From: Fibrobacter sp. UWR2
GTDB taxonomy: Bacteria; Fibrobacterota; Fibrobacteria; Fibrobacterales; Fibrobacteraceae
DNA length: 44,126 nt
Assembly (NCBI RefSeq): GCF_002210285.1
Contig: NZ_MWQE01000014.1
Span: 1 to 44,126 of the forward strand
Reading direction: 5' to 3'
Within the stretch, counting starts at the first letter, position 1; each line of letters begins with the position of its first letter. Shown piece by piece: positions 1-8,100 of the stretch. The notes under the pieces are model-generated. The model had not been told where the DNA came from and did not search any database. It worked only from the letters and a program-made list of their open reading frames with translations. The translations under genes and the position numbers were made by a program.

Positions 1-78
1 CCGCATAAGGAAATGTACGAAGAAGAGCTCAGAATCGCCGAAGATGATGATGAGTTTGCGGATAAGGAGGCCACGTAA
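1..78 (+). CDS. 3' end of an unidentified gene (partial)
   Basis: An open frame runs in from the left edge and ends at TAA 76-78. It encodes 25 residues ending in a very acidic tail (E and D clusters, then DKEAT). Its stop overlaps the ATG of the next gene by one base (TAATG), and the AAGGAGG ribosome-binding site of that gene lies inside this tail. The two genes are therefore probably translationally coupled. Too little is present to name the product. Confidence 0.6.
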   Translation, partial: PHKEMYEEELRIAEDDDEFADKEAT

Positions 79-1544
79 TGAATCTTGCAAAATTTGAGAA
101 TGCCCTGAAGATTGGGGAAACTGCGGCCATAGAGTTCAAACGGGCTGGTGGCACCATTGAAATGGACACCTTTGAAACGGTCTGCTCGTTTTCGAACCGA
201 TTCGGAGGCGATATTTACCTGGGGGTGCTTGACAATGGGACTGTTGTTGGCGTTCCTGAAAATGCAGCCCAGCCGATGGTGAAAAACTTTATCAGTGCCA
301 TCGGTAATCCGGACTTGTTCAGCCCCACGCTTTATCTTGAACCAGAAATTTTCAAGTACCGCAAGAAAACCTTGATTCATATCCATGTTCCTTCAAGCGG
401 CGAGGTACATTCGTTCAAGAAACGGATTTATGACCGCGTAGACGAGGCGGATGTCAAGGTGACTGCGACAGCAAAAATTGCGCAGATGTATATCCGCAAG
501 CAAGAAATCTACACAGAACGCAGGGTGTATCCGTACGTAAAGTTGAAAGACTTGCGCTTGGATTTACTGCCGATGATACGGATTCTAGCCAAGAACAACG
601 CTGGCGGTAGCCACCTTTGGGAAAAACTTTCGAACAGGGATTTGTTGAAAAGTGCAGGGCTTTATGCCGAGGATCATGTTACCGGCAAAAATGGGTTCAA
701 TCTTGCCGCGGTGATGCTTCTTGGTCGCGACGAGGTTATTCGCGATATTTGTCCTGCTTACCAGACTGACGCTCTTGTCCGCAAGGTGAATGTTGATCGT
801 TATGACGACCGTTTGACGGTAGTTACGAACTTGGTCGAAAGTTTTGAACAGCTTTTTAAATTCGCGGCGTTGCACCTGCCCGATAAATTCTATGTGGAAG
901 GGGCCGAACGCAAATCTCTTCGGAATATTGTGGCTCGTGAAATGTTGGTAAACACACTGATGCATCGGGAGTATTCAAGTTCGTATCAGGCGAAGTTTGT
1001 GATAGAACAGGACAGAATGTATGTGGAAAATGCGAACAGGGCTCGGTTCAACGGTCCGATAACGCTGAGGAATCTTGAGCCGTTCCCGAAGAATCCGCTT
1101 ATCGCGAGTTTTTTCCGCAATATCGGCTATTCGGAAAAGCTCGGTTCTGGAGCCCGGAAAATGTTCAAGTACGGGAGGCTTTATTCCGGTGTTGAACCTG
1201 AGTTTTTTGAAGATGATGTTTTCCGTATCATTCAACCGCTGAACGAAAATTATTCGTTTGATGCGGAAAATGAGGCTGGTGGTCAGAAAACTACAGAAAG
1301 AACTACAGATAGGACTACAGATAGGACTGCAGATAGGATTGTTCACGCCATAAAGGACAACCCTTATGTAACTTCGTCTGAATTGTCAGAAATCTGTGGA
1401 ATAACCATTGATGGTATAAATTGGCAGTTGAAAAATCTCAAAAGCTCCGGCGTAATCGCCAGGATTGGAGGCAAACGCTTTGGCCATTGGGAGGTGTGCG
1501 ACGAAATCAACGCCGAAATCGCCGCAGCCCGGAACGGGAAATAA
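78..1544 (+). CDS. AlbA_2 / HATPase_c_4 domain putative transcriptional regulator (RecG-like COG2865 family)
   Basis: The 488-residue protein starts at ATG 78, eight bases after AAGGAGG. Residues about 10-130 fit the Schlafen AlbA_2 nucleic-acid-binding fold: an EFKR motif near residue 20 and a GGDIYLGV strand near 50. Residues about 290-390 fit the degenerate GHKL-type ATPase module of this family, with VNTLMHREY and GSGARKM motifs. A linker of four near-identical tetrapeptides (TTER, TTDR, TTDR, TADR; about residues 405-420) leads into a C-terminal winged-helix-like region (SSELSEICGITIDGINWQLKNL). The family is usually annotated as ATP-binding protein or transcriptional regulator, and its biochemistry is poorly known. 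It is coupled to the gene on its left and may act on that operon, which is inference. Confidence 0.8.
   Translation: MNLAKFENALKIGETAAIEFKRAGGTIEMDTFETVCSFSNRFGGDIYLGVLDNGTVVGVPENAAQPMVKNFISAIGNPDLFSPTLYLEPEIFKYRKKTLIHIHVPSSGEVHSFKKRIYDRVDEADVKVTATAKIAQMYIRKQEIYTERRVYPYVKLKDLRLDLLPMIRILAKNNAGGSHLWEKLSNRDLLKSAGLYAEDHVTGKNGFNLAAVMLLGRDEVIRDICPAYQTDALVRKVNVDRYDDRLTVVTNLVESFEQLFKFAALHLPDKFYVEGAERKSLRNIVAREMLVNTLMHREYSSSYQAKFVIEQDRMYVENANRARFNGPITLRNLEPFPKNPLIASFFRNIGYSEKLGSGARKMFKYGRLYSGVEPEFFEDDVFRIIQPLNENYSFDAENEAGGQKTTERTTDRTTDRTADRIVHAIKDNPYVTSSELSEICGITIDGINWQLKNLKSSGVIARIGGKRFGHWEVCDEINAEIAAARNGK
1290..1337 (+). repeat. Four in-frame 12-bp direct repeats
   Basis: Four consecutive copies of a 12-base unit close to ACTACAGATAGG lie at 1290-1301, 1302-1313, 1314-1325 and 1326-1337. 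They encode the tetrapeptides TTER, TTDR, TTDR and TADR in the linker of the AlbA_2 protein. Because the unit is a multiple of three, changes in copy number would alter linker length without a frameshift. Confidence 0.9.
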
Positions 1545-1585
1545 CGCGCAGGCGTTGACTTCCTGCAGGTCTCTTCAGATTTTTC

Positions 1586-1593
1586 TACATTTG
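1586..1593 (+). promoter_or_regulatory. TAnnTTTG-type promoter element before the SBF transporter gene
   Basis: TACATTTG matches the -7 consensus TAnnTTTG known from Bacteroidota and ends eight bases before the ATG at 1602. No Shine-Dalgarno sequence lies between, so transcription would begin at or near the start codon. The assignment rests on motif shape only. Confidence 0.4.
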
Positions 1594-1601
1594 GGCACGC
1601 T

Positions 1602-2531
1602 ATGAAGAATTTGCGGTCCATATTGATGCCGCTGGCGATTGTTCTCGGGATTTTGCTCCCGCAGGCGCACGTGCTTTCGCCCATGATGCCCTTTCTTATC
1701 GGCTCGATGATGTTCCTGACGTTTGTCACGAAGATCCCGCCGCAGACTCACGGCTACACGTTCAAGATCGAGGCCCGCGCGTTTGTCGCAAGCCTTGTGC
1801 TGATTGCCGCCCTGTGGGGTATCGTGGAACTGTTCGGGCTCCCGCGCGAGGTGCTGCTGGGCGGTGCCATCATCGCGCTGTGCCCGCCGGCGAATGCCGC
1901 CCCCGCGATGGCCAAGATGCTCGGTGGTTCGGCGTCGCTTGCCCTCAAGATATTCCTGAGCGGGAACCTGCTCGCGTGCTTTTCCATCCCCGTCATTTTC
2001 GGGTACCTTACCGGCGCCGATGCGAGCCTCTCCGAAATCGCGATGAAGATTTTCAATACCATCCAGCCCATCATCAGCATACCGCTCGCGTTTGCGCTGG
2101 GCCTGCGCGCGTTTTACCCGGAGCTTGCCGACCGCGCCGCGAAATTCCAGAAGTACACGATGTTCATCTGGACGTTCTCGGTGTTCGTCATCATTTCGAA
2201 GGCGAGTTTCGATATCCGCGAGATGGGATTCATGGACCTGTGGAACAGCGGCAAGCTCCCGATGATGGCGGGGGTGTCGCTGGTGCTGTGCATTCTGCTC
2301 TTCTGGCTCGGGTGGTTCTGCGAACGCAAGCGCCGCCCTATCGAGGGGTCGCAGAGCATGGGGCAGAAGAACACGACGCTTGTCATCTGGGTTTCTACTT
2401 TGTACGCAGGCCCGGTGGTGGCGCTCGCCCCGACCTGTTACGTTATCTGGCAGAATCTGGTGCTCACCTGGATGAGCCGTGAAAAGACCCGCGAACGGAT
2501 GCTCCGCGGCCAAGAAAAGAAAAATCCCTAG
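1602..2531 (+). CDS. Bile acid:sodium symporter (SBF-like) family transporter
   Basis: The 309-residue protein is almost entirely hydrophobic helices (about nine or ten) separated by short loops, the size and layout of SBF-fold transporters (BASS/ACR3-like superfamily). The segment around residues 85-110 (GGAIIALCPPANAAPAMAKMLGG) resembles the substrate/Na+-site region, where family members carry a helix broken by prolines and small residues. The N-terminus enters the first helix directly, with no cleavable signal. The tail is basic (SREKTRERMLRGQEKKNP), as expected for a cytoplasmic end. The substrate cannot be read from sequence; bile acids, organic anions, pantoate or arsenite are all family precedents. 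It stands alone, with no Shine-Dalgarno sequence before ATG 1602. Confidence 0.8.
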   Translation: MKNLRSILMPLAIVLGILLPQAHVLSPMMPFLIGSMMFLTFVTKIPPQTHGYTFKIEARAFVASLVLIAALWGIVELFGLPREVLLGGAIIALCPPANAAPAMAKMLGGSASLALKIFLSGNLLACFSIPVIFGYLTGADASLSEIAMKIFNTIQPIISIPLAFALGLRAFYPELADRAAKFQKYTMFIWTFSVFVIISKASFDIREMGFMDLWNSGKLPMMAGVSLVLCILLFWLGWFCERKRRPIEGSQSMGQKNTTLVIWVSTLYAGPVVALAPTCYVIWQNLVLTWMSREKTRERMLRGQEKKNP

Positions 2532-2547
2532 TTTACGGGCTCCCCGC

Positions 2548-2621
2548 TGTGTTCTAGGAATACGGCTGTGTTCTAAGAACACTTGTTTTGTGTTCTAAAA
2601 TGCAAAAATTTTCTAGAAAAT
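2548..2621 (+). promoter_or_regulatory. Cluster of TTCTA-centred repeats and palindromes (candidate operator)
   Basis: TGTGTTCTA occurs three times in direct orientation (2548-2556, 2567-2575, 2589-2597). The middle copy sits in a perfect palindrome, GTGTTCTAAGAACAC (2568-2582). The first is an imperfect version of the same palindrome. A fourth site, ATTTTCTAGAAAAT (2608-2621), is a perfect 14-bp palindrome with the same TTCTA core. The cluster ends about 75 bases before the -10-like element of the TIGR02147 gene. It looks like an array of binding sites for a dimeric regulator. Confidence 0.55.
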
Positions 2622-2694
2622 ATAAAAAATGTAAAATTTAGCATAAAAACGCCATTTTTGTGCTCTATACCGTTGTTTTTGATTGTGAATAAAT

Positions 2695-2702
2695 TATATT
2701 TG
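2695..2702 (+). promoter_or_regulatory. TAnnTTTG-type promoter element before the TIGR02147 gene
   Basis: TATATTTG is a full match to TAnnTTTG and ends five bases before ATG 2708. A GTTG lies 19 bases upstream. The initiation region is very short or absent, suggesting a leaderless message. GGAG at 2702-2705 is too close to the start codon to work normally as a ribosome-binding site. Confidence 0.45.
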
Positions 2703-2707
2703 GAGTG

Positions 2708-3574
2708 ATGAAGGCGATTGTAGAATACACTGATTATCGCAAGTTCATTCGTGACTACTACGAAGAACGCAAGCGTTGCTCGGCATTTACCTGGCGCGAG
2801 TTCGCCCGGAATGTCGGCTTTTCGTCGGCGGTCTACCTGAAGTATGTCTGTGAGGGGAAAAAGAACCTGAGCGTGTCTGCTGCAGGTTCTGTTGCTAGCG
2901 CCATGGGCCTCGTAGGGTTCGATTACGAATATTTTGTGCTCATGGTCTCGTATGCGCACGCGAAGAACGACAAGGCGAAAAGGGCCGCGTTCGAGCAGCG
3001 TTGTGCGCTTGCGATGGCGCACAAGGTGCGCGTCTTGGGGAACGAGGAATTCGACTATTTCAAGTCGTGGAGAAACCCGGTGATCCGTGAACTGGCTTCG
3101 CACATGCCTGGCGCGAAGCCGCTCGATATCGCGCGTGCCTGCAAGCAGAAGATTTCCGCGGCAGAGGTTTCAGAGACGCTCGATTTTCTGGTAAAGGCGA
3201 AACTCTTGAAGAAGGACGAGAGCGGTAGCTACCAGCAGACGGACAAGGCTATTTCCATGGGGAAGGTAGATGCAGTTCCGGTGGCGGCACGCGAGATGCA
3301 GCGGCAAATGGGGGAGTTTGCTGTGGCTGCATTGGACTTGCCGCTATCGGAACGCGATATGTCGGGTATTACCCTGGGACTGACGCACCGCGCCTACGAG
3401 CGCATAAAGAACGAGCTTGCGGACTGCCGCAGGCGTATCATGGCGATTGCTGTAGAGGACGACGATACGGAACAGGTGTATCGACTAAACATGCAGCTGT
3501 TCCCGATGAGCGAAAACATTAAGGACTACGGTCGTTTGAATAAGGGTGAAACGGATGAGAACCAAGTTGTGTAA
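2708..3574 (+). CDS. TIGR02147 family protein (DUF4423-type, putative regulator)
   Basis: The 288-residue protein has the hallmarks of the family defined from multiple Fibrobacter succinogenes paralogues. The start EYTDYRKFIRDYYEERK is followed by a helix-turn-helix-like stretch (FTWREFARNVGFSSAVYLKYVCEGKKNLS, residues about 29-57). A second helical part follows, and then a winged-helix-like region (ISAAEVSETLDFLVKAKLLKKDESGSY, about 145-172). A GTG at 2705 is an alternative start; ATG 2708 was chosen because the TATATTTG element abuts it. The gene overlaps the start of the FISUMP lipoprotein gene by 20 bases. A role as local transcription factor for that lipoprotein and its own operator array is plausible but is inference. 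Confidence 0.85.
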   Translation: MKAIVEYTDYRKFIRDYYEERKRCSAFTWREFARNVGFSSAVYLKYVCEGKKNLSVSAAGSVASAMGLVGFDYEYFVLMVSYAHAKNDKAKRAAFEQRCALAMAHKVRVLGNEEFDYFKSWRNPVIRELASHMPGAKPLDIARACKQKISAAEVSETLDFLVKAKLLKKDESGSYQQTDKAISMGKVDAVPVAAREMQRQMGEFAVAALDLPLSERDMSGITLGLTHRAYERIKNELADCRRRIMAIAVEDDDTEQVYRLNMQLFPMSENIKDYGRLNKGETDENQVV

Positions 3575-5105
3575 GTGTGCCGGTGCTGTGTCGCCGCTTT
3601 TGTTGTTGCCCATGGCCATCATGGTATTCTTGGCTATCGGATGCTCCGACAAGGAAGTGGCTGGCGGCGCCTCGGAAGATGCGGGCATTGTCGCCGATAT
3701 ATCGGGCGTGTTCCAGAAGGGCCCGTTTGTCGAGGGTACGCCCGTGAAGGTGCGTGGCATTAACTGCAAGACTCTCGAGCCGACGGGCGAGATTGCCGAG
3801 GGCGAGATTGCGAACAGCAAGGGCGAATTCAATTTCGTGAAACTTAGTTTGTCTACATCGTGCGCCATATTTGAGGTTTCGGGGTACTACCTCAACGAGG
3901 TTACGGGCATGCAGACATCCGACATGTTCACGCTCCGCGCGATGACAAGGCTTACCGACCGCAGCAGCGTGAACGTGAACCTGTTTACGCACATGGAATA
4001 CGAGCGCGTGATGCACCTGGTGGCCGTTAAGGGCATGGCCTTTACAGAGGCTAAGGAAAAGGCCGAGAAGGAGGTCTTGTCTACGTTTGGTATCGAGGGC
4101 GAGTTCGATGAGTTCGAGGACATGAACATATTCGAACCGGGCGACGGCAATGCGGCACTGCTTGCAGTGAGCGTGATGATGCAGGCCGATGCCGATGTCG
4201 CAGGGCTCTCGGAACGCCTGGACAAGTTCGACGAAGGATTTGCCGCGACCGGCGTGTGGAACGACGACGTGAAGGCGGATCTTGCCGAATGGGCTTCTGC
4301 CGCGCAGTACAACGGCAACCTCGAAGAAATCCGCAGCAATATCGAGAGCTGGAACCTTGCCGAAGAGCTGCCCGCGTTCGAGACGTTTGTGGAGAAGTTC
4401 GAGGAAAGTTACGAGAACAGCTCCGGAGTGCTGGGCGCATTTGATATCGACTGGAGCCGCCCTAGGGAGGCATACTTGAACCCCGACGTGGTGTACGATT
4501 CCATTGTCGACGAGCGCGATGGCCAGGTCTACAAGACCGTAAAGATTGGCGACCAGGTCTGGATGGCGCAGAACCTGAACTATGCCGACAGCGTGAGCAC
4601 GCCGAGCCTGCTGGGGAGAACGCAGTGCTACGAAGACAAGCCCGAGCACTGCGAGGTGGCGGGCCGTAACTACACGTTTGCTGCGGCTATCGACTCGGTA
4701 AGGCTTGCAAACGATGTGGATAATCCGCGGAACTGTGGCTTCGAAAGGACGTGTTCGTTGACGGGCGAACAGGGAATTTGCCCGAGCGGCTGGCACCTGC
4801 CCGATTCTACTGAATGGAGAACCTTGCTCACGACTGCCGGTGCGTCTACGAAGCTCATGTCGAAGGTGGGCTGGTACTGGGAAGATGCCTCGGACGATTT
4901 CGGGTTTTCGGCGTTCCCTGCCGGGAATATTTACCGCGGGGATGCCTTCACCTATGCAGATACGCGCAGCGCTTCGTTCTTTATGCTTGCCGAAGATACG
5001 GAAGACAATCGCCTATCTTACTATATGGACTTGTTCGGAAGTTCGCCTAATGTGGCGGGGTCTTTCAAGGATAACGGGAACGCTATCCGTTGTGTTAAGG
5101 ACTAG
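3555..5105 (+). CDS. FISUMP-domain (TIGR02145) surface lipoprotein
   Basis: The 516-residue product begins at ATG 3555, preceded at a proper distance by AAGGG; GTG 3546 is a poorer alternative. Residues 1-33 form a lipoprotein signal peptide ending in the lipobox LAIGC. The N-terminal half has a carboxypeptidase-regulatory-like strand region (ISGVFQKGPFVEGTPVKV) and an acidic helical region. The C-terminal 190 residues are a FISUMP domain: VYKTVKIGDQVWMAQNLNY, CPSGWHLPDSTEW and a final NAIRCVKD, with several cysteines likely forming disulfides. FISUMP proteins are a large Fibrobacter family of exported proteins of unknown function. Overlap with the TIGR02147 gene and close spacing to the GLUG gene suggest one transcript. 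Confidence 0.9.
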   Translation: MRTKLCKCAGAVSPLLLLPMAIMVFLAIGCSDKEVAGGASEDAGIVADISGVFQKGPFVEGTPVKVRGINCKTLEPTGEIAEGEIANSKGEFNFVKLSLSTSCAIFEVSGYYLNEVTGMQTSDMFTLRAMTRLTDRSSVNVNLFTHMEYERVMHLVAVKGMAFTEAKEKAEKEVLSTFGIEGEFDEFEDMNIFEPGDGNAALLAVSVMMQADADVAGLSERLDKFDEGFAATGVWNDDVKADLAEWASAAQYNGNLEEIRSNIESWNLAEELPAFETFVEKFEESYENSSGVLGAFDIDWSRPREAYLNPDVVYDSIVDERDGQVYKTVKIGDQVWMAQNLNYADSVSTPSLLGRTQCYEDKPEHCEVAGRNYTFAAAIDSVRLANDVDNPRNCGFERTCSLTGEQGICPSGWHLPDSTEWRTLLTTAGASTKLMSKVGWYWEDASDDFGFSAFPAGNIYRGDAFTYADTRSASFFMLAEDTEDNRLSYYMDLFGSSPNVAGSFKDNGNAIRCVKD

Positions 5106-5149
5106 AAACTGTTTTACTACATTTTTTTGGAATGAACTGAGGAGAATTT

Positions 5150-8100
5150 ATGTTTGAAAGGTTGACAAGAGGGCTCTTTGTAGCACTCACGACGTTACTC
5201 CCAGTGGCCCTGTTTGCGGCCGATGGTACCATGAAGGGCAACGGCTCCGCCGAAAAGCCTTTCCAGATCGAGGATTACGGCGACCTCAAGGCCATCGGCA
5301 AGGGCGCTTACCTTTATTCCTCTAACTATGTCTTGACGAAGGACATCGACGCTTCTGCATCGTGGAACGAGATGTGCAACGAGGACGGCTGCAACGGCTT
5401 TATTCCTATCGGAAAAAACAAGGATGCTGCCGACAGCGTGGCGTTCTGGGGAACTATCGACGGCCAGAACCATACCATCAGTAACCTGAAAATCTGGCTC
5501 CCTTGCGAAGACGATGTGGGCTTTATCCACGCGCTTATCGGCACTGTCAAGAACCTGAACTTTGACCACCTCCATGTGACGGGCAGGATTGACGAATCGC
5601 TCCATGTGGGTGGCGTCGTCGCAAGGCTTGTCGGGACTGTCGAGAATGTGCACGTGACGAACGGTTTTGTTCAGGGTAGAAAGCGTGTCGGTGGCATTGC
5701 GGGTTGCGCGATGAGGGCTATCGGATATGCCGATATGAAGGCGGTTTTGAAGAATGTCTCGTTCCAGGGCGATATCAAGGGCGAGGCGAGGATAGGCGGC
5801 ATTGTGGGCGAGACGGATGAGGCTACGGTCGATAGCGCCTTCGCCGACGTGAACATCATTGTTATGGACGAACGTGCCGGTGGCATTGTCGGTTACAGCG
5901 ACGGGCCTATTAGCAACAGCCGTTCCAGCGGAACGATTGTCCCCGGGGATACCGAAGTGGACGAGGTGGGCGGCATTGCAGGAAAGGCCGAAGAAGGAAT
6001 ACTCCGGTGCGTGTCGACAATGGACCTGATGCATTCGGGTTCCTACTTTTTTGATGAGGATATAGGAGGCATCGTCGGTGCTGGCAAATCTGTGACCTTG
6101 TCCTATGCACTTGGAACTGTCGAAGGAAAGGAATATGTAGGCGGTATTGCCGGAAGCGGCGTTGTGGTGTATTCTTTTGCGATGGGCACGGTGCGCGGCG
6201 GTCACCATGTCGGCGGCGTTGTCGGTTACGGGTCGGTCTCTGCCTCCTATGCGGCCAATGCCGTGCAGGGCGATAGCCTGGTCGGCGGACTTGTCGGAAA
6301 ACTCGATGGTTCGGTCGAGAGTTCTTACTGGAATACCGAAGTTTCGGGACTTGATTCGAGTGACGGCGGCACGGGCCTTACGACTGCCCAGATGATGACG
6401 CTCTCGTCGTTTGCGGGCTGGGATACCCTGGGCTACAAGGCCTACGAAATAGTCCAGATGAACCCCTGTGATGGCTATGAAATGGATAGCGGCTGGTGCT
6501 ACCGCGAGACGGATGAAATCATCAGGATCTGGGGTATTGACGAAGGCAAGTCCTTCCCCTACCTGACGGAAAATCCTTTCTCGAAGAAGTCGCTTATCCC
6601 GATTGCCCTCCCGACGGCGGCATCGAAGTGGCAAGAGAAACCGAAGGTCGCCGCGCTTGTCGAAGGCGATGGTGAGCTTGTCGGTGAATGGCTCGGCTGG
6701 GCAAAGCTGAACGAGCGGAAGGAGAATGCCTATTTCGGGGATTCCATCTATTACGGGTATAGGATTGGTATCGTGAATGGCACTGACACCGTCTGGGGAA
6801 CTTCGAGCCATATGGCGGTGCCCAACAAGATCGAGATTTCGAGCATCGAGGAACTCCAGAAAATAGGAAACGATGTCGCGTATCCGCTTATTGCGAGTTA
6901 CGAACTGACGAAGGATATCGACGCGTCGGGTTTTGCCTTCAAGCCTATCGGCGACAGCGTCCATGTGTTCAGTGGAATGTTCGACGGCAAGAACCACACC
7001 ATCTCGAACCTGGAAATCAATGAACCCGATGGCGACTTTGTGGGAATGTTCAGCTTTACGGATGTGTCGGTTATCCAGAATGTGACCTTCAAGAACGCGA
7101 AGGTTACGGCGTCGTGGTATGCCGGCGTATTGGCGGGCGAAATAGACAAGTCGCTTGTGACAAACGTGGTTTCGTTGAATGGCGAGGTCTCGGGAACGTC
7201 GTTTATCGGCGGGTTGATGGGCGCTACGCGTTCGACCGAGCTGAACAAGGTGGCGACTACGGGCTCCGTGAAGGCGAACGATATCGTCGGTGGCATTATC
7301 GGCGCTTCCGCTTCGATTATAAAAGACGCGTTCTCGGTAAATGTCGTCAAGGGCTACGAAAATGTGGGTGGCGTTATCGGGCTTTCGGATGAGTTCTCTT
7401 CTGCCACGCTGCAGAGGAACATCTATTCTGCAAGCCTTATCAAGTCTCCCGAGCCGCGCGGGATTATCGGCGGTTCGTTCTTCGGGTCTGGCGAGAACAT
7501 GGAGCATTGCTACTTCGACTCTACGATTACGGGGAATGTAAGAGGCGGTAATACCACGGAAGAGATGTTGAAGCAAACGACATACGAAGGCTTCAATTTC
7601 GATACCTTGTGGGCCATTCAGGAGGGCGTGTCGTACCCGTATTTCCAGGGCATGGAACCTATTCTGCCGGGGACGCTCGAGGACGACGGGACCGTCAATA
7701 TGCTGGCGGGTTTCGGTACGGCGGTGAACCCCTACAAGATTGGCACTTACGATGAACTCAAGTATGTAGGCAAGTTCGAATACGGGCTCGACAAATACTA
7801 TAAGCTTGTCGGCAATATCAAGGCCTCGGAATCGGCCAGGGAGAACTGCAATGCCGATAGCAGCCTGTGCAAGGGTTTCGAGCCGATCGGCGAATTCAGC
7901 GGCGTATTTATCGGTAATAACAAGATTATTGCTGGCCTGAACATCAACCGTCCCGACGAGGATTCCGTGGGCCTGTTCCGTTCGTTGGCAAGTGGCGCCG
8001 TGGTGACTGGGATTGTGTTTGATACGACTTCATATTTTACTGAAAGCTATTCCTACGATTCCGACAAGACCAAGGGTAAGATTCGCGGCAAGAACTACGT

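Noticed and set aside
1575-2582. Long minus-strand open frame opposite the SBF transporter
   Set aside because: Arg/His-rich shadow of the GC-rich transporter gene, with no ribosome-binding site and no recognisable domain.
3519-4796. 425-codon minus-strand frame opposite the FISUMP lipoprotein
   Set aside because: The plus-strand frame has a lipobox and FISUMP motifs; the minus frame is low-complexity antisense.
5195-7576. 793-codon minus-strand frame within the GLUG gene
   Set aside because: Created by codon bias of the repeat gene; composition is Arg/His/Asp-rich without motifs.
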